Origin: Sutterellaceae bacterium
Lineage (GTDB): Bacteria > Pseudomonadota > Gammaproteobacteria > Burkholderiales > Burkholderiaceae_F
Assembly (NCBI GenBank): GCA_030531135.1
Contig: JAUNOJ010000060.1
Location: 1 to 9,263, forward strand
Reading direction: 5' to 3'
DNA length: 9,263 bases
A program made the position numbers and the translations under genes. The notes under the pieces are model-generated. The model did no database searches, had not been told where the DNA came from, and saw only the letters and a program-made list of their open reading frames with translations. Of this stretch, positions 1 through 8,300 are shown one piece after another. The first letter of the stretch is position 1, and each line of letters starts with the position of its first letter.

Positions 1-4
1 AATC

Positions 5-1105
5 ATGCTTCAAACCAATCCCATTACCCATTTCAACGCCTTGCATCCATTGGCAGAACTTTCTGGATGCGAAGATAAAACGTCAAAATACATCGCAAAA
101 GTTCTTGCTTCTTTAGGTATCGACTATCAGGATCACGTCGGGGGCTACGGCGTGGTGGGTGTCATCGACTCAGGCGTTCCCGGACCCACGGTGCTTTTCA
201 GAGCCGACATGGACGCGCTGCCTTATTCGGATCCCGACGGCAAGATTGTGGCAGTACATGCCTGCGGGCACGATGCGCACTGCTCGATGCTTTTGGCAGC
301 GGCTGCCGGAATGCGCGACATTGTGAAAAAGGGCAAATTAAAGCTCGTTTTTCAGCCGGGTGAAGAAAACCTGACCGGCGCCTTGGCCATGATCAAGGAT
401 GGCGTCATCGAAGGCGTAGATATTGCCGTCGGTGCTCACGTGCGTCCTTTAAATGAACTGCCCGCGGGCATGATGTGTGCGGCGGTCACCCACGTGGCTT
501 GTGCAACGGTCAAGGTGCGCTTTGAAGGCGCCACGGCACACGCCTCGCGTCCGCAGCAGGGCGTGAACTCCATTGACATGGCCGCCCAATACGTCACCAT
601 GGTCAATTCCATTCATCTCGATCCCAATCAGAGTTGGTCGACAAAGCCTACGCGTATCTTTGGCGAACCCGGAGCCACGAATAACACGAGCGCTTGGACG
701 GAAGTGGTTTTCGACTTGCGTGCGGCAACGAACCCGTTACTCACGCGCATGATCGACATGATGAACACCATGGCGCAAAGTACGGCCTTAGCTTACGGCG
801 GCAAGGTTGTTTGGACGCAGCTCGATTATTGCCCGGCTTCCGACTACGATCCCGAGCTCGTGGCCATTGTTGAGAATTGCATTCAAGAAGCGGTCGGTGC
901 CGATCGCTTGGCACCGGCCACGGGCGGAGGCGGCGAAGATTTTCATTTCTTTAAGACGGCGTTACCGAGTGTGCGCACGGCTTACTTCGGTGCGGGCGTG
1001 GGGGCGACACCGGGGCTTCATAAGCGCGACATGAGTTTTCAGACGCAGTACATGGTCAACGGCGTGAAGGTTTGGCAGGCGTTGGCGACTAAGCTTTTGG
1101 GATAA
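5..1105 (+). CDS. M20-family (M20D-like) metal-dependent amidohydrolase/peptidase
   Basis: This is a probable cytoplasmic metallo-amidohydrolase that cleaves an N-acyl or peptide amide bond, as in the hippurate / N-acyl-amino-acid / aminobenzoyl-glutamate hydrolase group. The substrate cannot be read from sequence. Motifs in family order are FRADMDALP (65-73), HACGHDAH (85-92, with C87 and H92 as expected metal ligands), FQPGEE (116-121, with E120/E121 as expected general base and ligand), a metal-site-like H145 in GAHVRP, the dimerisation-domain AHASRP around H179, GGEDF (E311) and the C-terminal HKRDMSF (H339). At 366 residues it is slightly shorter than the usual 380-400. The N-terminus (ALHPLAELSGCEDKT) already matches the family's opening 'LH-PELS-E-T' segment, so little if anything is missing. 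However, the ATG lies four bases from the window edge and no upstream stop is visible, so a start further upstream is possible. No signal peptide is seen. The next gene begins 26 nt after the TAA stop. Confidence 0.9.
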   Translation: MLQTNPITHFNALHPLAELSGCEDKTSKYIAKVLASLGIDYQDHVGGYGVVGVIDSGVPGPTVLFRADMDALPYSDPDGKIVAVHACGHDAHCSMLLAAAAGMRDIVKKGKLKLVFQPGEENLTGALAMIKDGVIEGVDIAVGAHVRPLNELPAGMMCAAVTHVACATVKVRFEGATAHASRPQQGVNSIDMAAQYVTMVNSIHLDPNQSWSTKPTRIFGEPGATNNTSAWTEVVFDLRAATNPLLTRMIDMMNTMAQSTALAYGGKVVWTQLDYCPASDYDPELVAIVENCIQEAVGADRLAPATGGGGEDFHFFKTALPSVRTAYFGAGVGATPGLHKRDMSFQTQYMVNGVKVWQALATKLLG

Positions 1106-1131
1106 TTGACGAGACTAATCGGGAAATACGG

Positions 1132-4100
1132 ATGAATCCGCGAGGGACTACAGCACCTTTGGCTACGGTCGGTGTTCAAGAGACTTTGGCATTTTTTGCT
1201 TTATGTGTTCATGAGACTGTCACGGAAGTGATGATTCGGCTCCACTGCCAGGAAAACGCTTGGGATTTCGAATCCTTTAAAAAGGCGTTTTATTCTCTGA
1301 TAGATGAGGGTAAGGTCGCCGCCGGTCACGCGAGCATTCATAAGAGGTATTTCATTACGCCTGAAGGCTTTTTGTTTGCACTTGAAACCTTGGAGCAAGC
1401 TGACGTTGCGACGTCATTGAAGCTTCTCTGGAACACGATACGTCCTCGTTACGAAACCTTAGCCAATGCAAAATTCATGGATGCGGCTTTGCTCTATCGG
1501 CAAAAGCAACGGTTGCCGTCGAAGAATTGGGGAAAGTGCAGTCCGTCTACGCTGAGTCTGCACGATTACAACCTCAAAGACATCTATGAGCACCTGTTTT
1601 ATAGCGGGCAATTTTGGCGGGTTTTTGTCGACTCCGTGTTATCCAGTTCAAGTTGTGAAAACATTCTTGAGCGCTGTTTGCGCGCACGCGTAGGGTTTGC
1701 CGAGGATTTTGCCGAATTTCTGATTCAACGCTCCTGTGTGCGTGAGGAGTATGCCGTCGAATATCGCCAAAATTGTCTCTTTTATGGCAGTTTTATGCGT
1801 AAAGGTCATCCCGATGACGTTTTGAAAAAGTTGCCTGCCGACTCGAAATACGCTTTTGTGCTTGAAGCCGTCAAGGCTATGTCTCAACGACAAGACAGTG
1901 CCGTTGCCGTCAATCTCATGCGTCAAGCACTGAAGGCCTCAGGGCTGTCACGTTGTTTTGATGAACCGATTTTGAACTGGTTTTACGCTTTGGCACTATT
2001 TCATGATCGCGAAACTCCAATGTCGATCAAGCGTTTGGAAATGCTCTCCAAACTCAAGTGGAGTCATCCAGGATATTGTGGCGAGGCCTTGTCGGTATGG
2101 CTGGCCGTTGCCCGCGAGTACGATATCAAAGAGATGGTCATCAAAAATTGCTCAATGTTTCCCAAGCATGGTGTTTGGGGGCATCTTGATGCGGACCTTT
2201 ATATTTTGTCGGCCGTTGTGTTCAAGTACCTTCCCGATATTAAGCCCTATGCCGACTATATGAAGGAGTTGACGGATAAATATCCGCTATTTCTATTGGA
2301 GGTTTTGGCGGCAACCGTTTCCCAAGAGGCTATCTATAGAGAAACTTGCGAGAAGTTCGGCATGTTGTCGCTGACTTCGATGACCGCCGGTAAGCCTGAC
2401 TGGGAGACTGTACTCGATCGTTTGACGCTTGCCCAGAAAAAGAAAGTACCGTCAACCGGCGATCGAGTTTTGGCAAAGACGCGCGTGGTCTATTTTCTCG
2501 ATTTTGAAAATCAAGCACTGTGGTTAAAGCAGCAAAAATCACGCAACGGTTCGACCTGGTCCAAAGGGGCTGACCTGAAACTGTCCGCATTCAAGAGAGG
2601 CATCAACGACATGACTGAACAAGACAAGGCGGTGCAGGCTTGTCTGGAGCCGGATCGTTGGGATGCTTCGCGCATGAGGGTGAATTTCCGTGAGGTTTTA
2701 AAGGCGCTGATCGGACATCCGGCCGTTTTTAATTTCAACGGCGATGTGCGCATGGACATTGTGCAGGAGCCCATTGCAGTGACCGTCAAACAGGAAAACT
2801 CCACATGGCATGTCACGACCAATTGTCCGCAAGAGATCGATACGAAATACCAAAGAGTCGCCTACAAACTTTCGGCTTCCGGTGACAAAGCCACGGTGTA
2901 TTGTCTTGATGACGAAGAACGCCTTCTTGTCGAGCAATTGAGGCAAGTTTGCGTTTTTCCCAAGGCCGCTGAATCAAAGTTAAAAGGCTATTTGGAATTG
3001 CTCTCGCGTACCACACCTGTTTTGACAGATCTTTTGGTCGACAGTCAAGCTCTGGCGCACGTCAAGGGCGAGACAAGGATTGTGTTTCGTATTCACCCCA
3101 CTGACGATGGACTTTTTTCTGTCGAAACCTTTGTGCGCCCGTTGCCGAACTCAGAGATTATGTGTGTTCCGGGTAAGGGTGTCGATTATTTGGCGATCAA
3201 CTTGAAAGACCAAACCGTCCAAGTTGAACGCGATCTCCGTCAGGAAAAAGATAACTTCGATACCTTGATCGGCGAGCTTCACGCATTAGACGCCGGTCGA
3301 CAGGGGCAGACTCATTGGCTTTTGGATATGCACGATTGTTTGTATTTGCTCGACACCTTGCATGCCCATGCCGAGATTGCCGCCATCGAGTGGCCGCAAG
3401 GCGCCAAGTTCAAGGTATCCCACTCCAGACTCAATACGGACGCATTGAATTTGAGCGTTCGAACGATGGGACAGTGGTTCACGGTCGAAGGCAAGATCAA
3501 ACTCAATGCCAAGACGGTGTTGACGATTGCCGACCTTTTGGAAAAGCTCCAGTCTGCACAAGGCAACTTCATTCGGTTGTCCGACACCGAATACATCGCC
3601 CTGACGGATGCCTTCAAAAAGCAGTTGGGAATGCTCTCAACTCTCACGGTGGGAAGCCGCAAGAAAGGAGAGCTCAAGGTCTCCAAATTCAACGCTGTAC
3701 GTCTGGAAGAACTCGATCGCGAAGGCCTGGCACTTGAAACCGATGCCGGCTTTCGAGACCTTATCTCCCGTATCAAGGCAACGGAAGAGTTGGACATCAA
3801 GGTGCCCACGGGACTTAAAGCAGAGTTGCGCGACTACCAATTCGACGGTTTCGAGTGGCTCACCAAGCTCTCCAACTGGGGTTCCGGCGCCTTGTTGACC
3901 GACGATATGGGTTTGGGCAAGACCGTGCAAACGATTGCCTTCCTTTTGCAACAAGCTAAGAAGGGACCGGCTTTGGTCGTGGTCCCGACGGCGGTTGTCG
4001 GCAACTGGGTTGATGAAATGAAACGCTTTGCCCCGAGCTTAAACCCCGTTGTCTACGCAAATCAAGGCAAGGACGAGCGCGCCAAGGTACTCAACAAACT

Positions 4101-5193
4101 CAAGGCCCGCGACGTCGTGCTTGTCACATACGGCATTCTCTCGGCCGATATTGACGATTTCTCCGCGATCAAGTGGGCCACGGCCGTTTTGGACGAAGCG
4201 CATGCCATCAAAAACCGAGATACCAAAATGAGCAAGGCCGTGATGCAGTTGACGGCTGAAGCACGTGTGATGTTAACGGGCACGCCGCTACAGAACCACT
4301 TGAGCGAACTTTGGAACCTCTTTGAGTTTGCCAATCCGGGACTTTTGGGTAATTTCGAAGAGTTTTCCGAGCGCTACGTCATTCCGGTCGAAAAGAACAA
4401 GGATCGGGAACGCCAGCGTGCTTTAAAGCGCCTGATCTCGCCCTTCATTTTGCGCCGCACCAAGAGCGAAGTGGTCCAAGAATTGCCTGAAAAGACCGAA
4501 ATCACGTTGCGCGTGAAGCTCTCCGACGAAGAAGTCGCGCTTTACGAACGTCTCAGAGAGAAAGCCTCTGTTGAACTTGAAACCGGCATCATCAATCCGA
4601 TCCAAGCCTTGGCAGAACTTTTGCGCCTGCGCCAAGCGGCATGCAGTCCGGCGTTGGTCGATCCGGGGCTCAAGGACATTGCATCTTCGAAAACTGCGGC
4701 CTTTATCGATTTGGTCGACGAACTGATTGCGGGCAATCACCGTGCTCTTGTCTTTAGCCAGTTCACAAGCCACTTGGCTTTGATTAAGGATGCATTGGAT
4801 GCCAAGGGCATCGAGTACCTGTATTTGGACGGCTCGATGACTTCGACCCAGCGCACGAAACTGGTTGAGAAGTTCCAAAAAGGGGAGATGCCGCTCTTTT
4901 TGATCAGTTTGAAAGCGGGCGGCACGGGTTTGAATTTAACGGCCGCCGACTACGTGATCCATCTCGATCCGTGGTGGAATCCGGCCATTGAGAATCAAGC
5001 AAGCGATCGCGCCTATCGCATCGGGCAGGAAAACCCGGTGACGATCTACCGCCTGATCGCCGAAAACACGATCGAAGAGAAGATTTTGCGCTTACATGAA
5101 ACCAAAAGGTCTTTGGCCGACGCCTTATTGGAAGGCGCCGACATGGCCAACCGCTTGAGTCGTGAGGAAATTTTGAAGTTGCTGGCATCCTAA
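1132..5193 (+). CDS. SNF2-family DNA-dependent ATPase (DEAH helicase-like), first of a tandem pair
   Basis: A complete 1353-residue Swi2/Snf2-type motor protein, expected to use ATP to translocate on double-stranded DNA and remodel or remove bound proteins rather than unwind strands. The motor fills the C-terminal third. It has a Q-motif-like LRDYQ (899-903), Walker A DDMGLGKT (924-931, K930), motif Ia around LVVVPT, DEAH (1021-1024), motif III LTGTPLQN (1048-1055), motif IV FSQFTSH (1208-1214), motif V LKAGGTGLNL (from about 1260), DPWWNPA (1279-1285) and motif VI QASDRAYRIGQ (1289-1299). All catalytic motifs look intact. Residues 1 to about 890 carry no domain I can name. They look largely helical early on, with a WSKG...MTEQD block at 476-498 that the downstream paralog shares; similar blocks occur before the motor in some long bacterial SNF2 proteins. 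The CxCx(n)CxH SWIM pattern was not seen. The ATG at 1132 is the first possible start: an in-frame TAA lies at 1090-1092 and no ATG, GTG or TTG intervenes. A GGGA at 1121-1124 is a plausible weak ribosome-binding site. Confidence 0.95.
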   Translation: MNPRGTTAPLATVGVQETLAFFALCVHETVTEVMIRLHCQENAWDFESFKKAFYSLIDEGKVAAGHASIHKRYFITPEGFLFALETLEQADVATSLKLLWNTIRPRYETLANAKFMDAALLYRQKQRLPSKNWGKCSPSTLSLHDYNLKDIYEHLFYSGQFWRVFVDSVLSSSSCENILERCLRARVGFAEDFAEFLIQRSCVREEYAVEYRQNCLFYGSFMRKGHPDDVLKKLPADSKYAFVLEAVKAMSQRQDSAVAVNLMRQALKASGLSRCFDEPILNWFYALALFHDRETPMSIKRLEMLSKLKWSHPGYCGEALSVWLAVAREYDIKEMVIKNCSMFPKHGVWGHLDADLYILSAVVFKYLPDIKPYADYMKELTDKYPLFLLEVLAATVSQEAIYRETCEKFGMLSLTSMTAGKPDWETVLDRLTLAQKKKVPSTGDRVLAKTRVVYFLDFENQALWLKQQKSRNGSTWSKGADLKLSAFKRGINDMTEQDKAVQACLEPDRWDASRMRVNFREVLKALIGHPAVFNFNGDVRMDIVQEPIAVTVKQENSTWHVTTNCPQEIDTKYQRVAYKLSASGDKATVYCLDDEERLLVEQLRQVCVFPKAAESKLKGYLELLSRTTPVLTDLLVDSQALAHVKGETRIVFRIHPTDDGLFSVETFVRPLPNSEIMCVPGKGVDYLAINLKDQTVQVERDLRQEKDNFDTLIGELHALDAGRQGQTHWLLDMHDCLYLLDTLHAHAEIAAIEWPQGAKFKVSHSRLNTDALNLSVRTMGQWFTVEGKIKLNAKTVLTIADLLEKLQSAQGNFIRLSDTEYIALTDAFKKQLGMLSTLTVGSRKKGELKVSKFNAVRLEELDREGLALETDAGFRDLISRIKATEELDIKVPTGLKAELRDYQFDGFEWLTKLSNWGSGALLTDDMGLGKTVQTIAFLLQQAKKGPALVVVPTAVVGNWVDEMKRFAPSLNPVVYANQGKDERAKVLNKLKARDVVLVTYGILSADIDDFSAIKWATAVLDEAHAIKNRDTKMSKAVMQLTAEARVMLTGTPLQNHLSELWNLFEFANPGLLGNFEEFSERYVIPVEKNKDRERQRALKRLISPFILRRTKSEVVQELPEKTEITLRVKLSDEEVALYERLREKASVELETGIINPIQALAELLRLRQAACSPALVDPGLKDIASSKTAAFIDLVDELIAGNHRALVFSQFTSHLALIKDALDAKGIEYLYLDGSMTSTQRTKLVEKFQKGEMPLFLISLKAGGTGLNLTAADYVIHLDPWWNPAIENQASDRAYRIGQENPVTIYRLIAENTIEEKILRLHETKRSLADALLEGADMANRLSREEILKLLAS

Positions 5194-5247
5194 ACTGACG
5201 CGAAAATTTCTGTTGTAAAAACGCCCGAAGAAACTTCGTTTGAAAGC

Positions 5248-5276
5248 ACGACAAAACCGAGGTCGGCAGTTACGAT
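5248..5276 (+). promoter_or_regulatory. Candidate weak sigma70-type promoter before the second SNF2 gene
   Basis: In the 115-nt spacer between the two SNF2 genes, ACGACA (5248-5253, four of six matches to TTGACA) and TACGAT (5271-5276, four of six to TATAAT) are 17 nt apart and would start transcription about 25 nt before the ATG at 5309. Matches this weak occur often by chance, and read-through from the first SNF2 gene is an equal alternative. No clear operator is visible in the spacer. Confidence 0.2.
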
Positions 5277-5308
5277 AGTCCGTATTCGAATCTTTTTGAG
5301 TGGAGATT

Positions 5309-8300
5309 ATGGCTATCCGCACCCCGACAGTTCCCTTGCGTTTTCTGACCGAAAGCGAAGTCTTAAGCATTCTCGTGCTGCTTTTTCCCGAGCCCGCCGG
5401 CTTTGACGTATTTGAGCATTGTTGCAAGAAGCTCAACGCCGACTACCCGGACTTCTACGGTCGTTTGCAGCTACTGCGTCAGCAAGAGTGGGTGGTGGAT
5501 CATCTTGAGCCCGGCTACGAATCGGCCGGTCAACCGCTTTTTGTTTTTAACGGCGAGCGAATCTTGGATTTCTTGCAAGCGGTGCCGGTGGATGTTTTCG
5601 AGGGCATCGTTGCAGGACTGTCCGACATTGCAAAAGCAGCCGTCAATCAGGCCGAATTCATCACGGCAGCACTCAATTACCGCCAAAAGGCCATTTTTCC
5701 CAAGGAGGGCTTTATGGCCAAAAACGCGGGGCTCAATAAATATTTCGAGTCGATGCGCACGGCGTTACTGGACATTCTTTGCTCTTCTAACGACTGGGTG
5801 CTGTTTTTTCGGCGCCTGCCTTGCGTTTTTGCGCTGATTTGTTCCCGACGCTTATGTGTGGAGGCCAAAACACAAGGGCTCTCGCAAAAAACATCCGAGC
5901 GCGTTTTGCGACTCCTGATCACAGGCGTTTTTCAAATGACGGGTGAAAAAGAGCTCGATGCTACGCGCGAAATCTTGGTTTTTTACGCCGACTTCCTTCA
6001 TAACGGAAAGCCGCAAGAGGTTTTGCGTCGCTTGGATCCGGAAGGCAAATACGCGTATGCGGTGCTTGCTGCCCGGTCTATGTCAAGTAACGAGCCGCCT
6101 GCTACTGCCGTGAACCTCATGCGTAAGGCTTTGTTTCTTGAAGGTCGCAAGCGCTACTTTGAGGAAGACATTCTCAATTGGTTCTACGGCATTGCGCTCT
6201 TAAGAGATAAAGCCAATCCGGAAACCGCAAGTCGCATTCGTACAATTTTGGACATCAAGAACGTCCAAACCGACGTGAACCTCATGCGTAAGGCTTTGTT
6301 TCTTGAAGGTCGCAAGCGCTACTTTGAGGAAGACATTCTCAATTGGTTCTACGGCATTGCGCTCTTAAGAGATAAAGCCAATCCGGAAACCGCAAGTCGC
6401 ATTCGTACAATTTTGGACATCAAGAACGTCCAAACCGACATCGGCTTGCGTCCGTTGTGGTTATTGCTCTCGACGGCAGCGGGCGTCAATGTCGCGGGTA
6501 AAGTCCAATCCATGATCGGTCGCGTGCGGCGTGAGTTGCTCGACATGCCGACATGGTACGGACTCTTTTCGATTGCCGCTCTGAAGTTTCAGTGTATTGA
6601 CCGGCCGCGCGCATTGACGCGCTTTGCAGACGACTTCTTCAGCCGTTACCCGTTGCTGCGCATTGAGCTTGAGGCAATCAAAGACGCTCGATCGCTCCAA
6701 CTGATCGAGCTGACGGAGGCTTTCGATTTCCAGCCGTTGCTACCGGCAGGCGACTACGGTCAAGCCGACTGGGAGTTGGCTTTGACGCGCTTGATGAATT
6801 TGGAAAAAGCCCCGGAAGACGCTTTGCCCACCGCCGATGCCCTCTATCGCGTGGTGTATTTTCTGAATCGCCGCAAGCGCGAACTCGAAATTCGTCTGCA
6901 AAAATCCTCCGACGGCAAACGTTGGTCGGCGGGCGCCTTATTGAGTTTGGAAACTTTTCGCAATGGTGTGGCCGGCATGACCGAGCAAGACCACCGCGTG
7001 GCTTCACTCATCACGACGGTGCCCGGGCACAGAAATCAACTGAAACTCGAAGTCGATTCTGCCATTGTCGAGCTTGTGGGCTGTCCCCATCTTTACGATC
7101 GGACCTATCCGGGCAAAGACGACCGCTTGGAAGTCGTAGAAGAAAAACTGCAAGTGTGTTTGAAGCGTTGCAAAGATCACTTTGAGATTCGCACGAACAT
7201 GCCGGGCTTTTTCAATCCTGAAACGCAACGCCGCTCAATCCATTACTTTGCCAAGCAGACACGAATCGAAGTGTATCGACCCACAGACAAAGAGTTGGCT
7301 TTGTTAAAGGAACTTAAGCGCCGTCATAGTTATCCTTTGCAAGCTCAGGAACAGTTGCAGGCTTATCTCGGGGCAATCTCGACTTGGATTGCCGTTGTCA
7401 GCGACATTGAACCCAAGTCCGAATTGGCCGAGACGGTGCCGGCCGACGCTCGGATTTGCTTTTCGATCAAACCGGAGAATCAGAATTGTTTCTATTTGAT
7501 CAGCTCCTGCGTCAGACCGGTGCCGGATTCGGATTTCGAAGTAAAACCGGGCAAAGGTGAAGCCTATGTCGCGCAGGCGACGAAAGGAAGTCGGGTGCAG
7601 GTGTGCCGCGACTTGAAACTTGAAAAGCGAAACTTGCAAATTCTGACCGACAAATTGCCTGCCAACGGCGGCGATTCTGACTGGGGACTTGATTTGTTCG
7701 AGACATTGACCTTTCTCGATAGTGTCAACGATCATAAGGACTTGTGTCAGATCTTTTGGCCGCAGGGCGTTAAATTGCGCGTCTCGCCCCAGCGCATCGA
7801 CAATGTCGTGATCAGCATTCCTTGCAAGGACAACGACACATGGTTTGATGTCGGCGGTTGTGTAATGAGTCCCGGAGTTGAGGCCAAACTTCAAGACTTG
7901 TTGGCAGAAAATCGGTTCGTGCGGTTAAACGAAACGGATTATGCGGCCGTCAGTCAATTTGTGCGTCAAAAGATTCAGGCGCTCAACAAAATCGGGGTCG
8001 TCGATTCGGGGGACGGAAACTTGCGCTTGAGCAAATACAATGCCGACCGCCTCCAAGATTTGGACGGTGACGGCCTGGTGCTTGAAGTCAACGACGAATT
8101 TAACGACGTGGCTGAGCGCATTCGCAATATCAACCTTTCGGAACCGGAGATTCCTGCAAATCTCAATGCCCGATTGCGCGACTATCAAGTCCAAGGGTTC
8201 AAGTGGCTTGTCAAGGTCTCGGACTGGGGCGCGGGTGCCATTCTGGCCGACGATATGGGGTTGGGTAAGACCGTACAGACGATTGCTTTTTTGCTTCGGC

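Noticed and set aside
3312..3809. Minus-strand open frame of 165 codons inside the first SNF2 gene
   Set aside because: Antisense shadow: its translation is low in complexity, rich in Ser and Arg, and matches nothing recognisable, while the plus frame is continuous and conserved with its paralog.
5226..5238. Small hairpin CGAAG-AAA-CTTCG followed by TTT, in the spacer after the first SNF2 gene, as a possible terminator
   Set aside because: The stem is only five base pairs and the T-run is three bases; too weak to call an intrinsic terminator.
5403..5837. Plus-strand 144-codon open frame at the start of the second SNF2 gene, as a possible separate small gene or frameshifted part
   Set aside because: It overlaps the 5309 frame, which runs without a stop to the window end and aligns with the upstream paralog, so there is no frameshift and the alternative frame is incidental.
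7304..7894. Long minus-strand open frame (196 codons) opposite the second SNF2 gene
   Set aside because: It lies wholly antisense to a well-supported, motif-bearing coding frame, shows no recognisable motif and has no ribosome-binding context; a shadow of codon bias.
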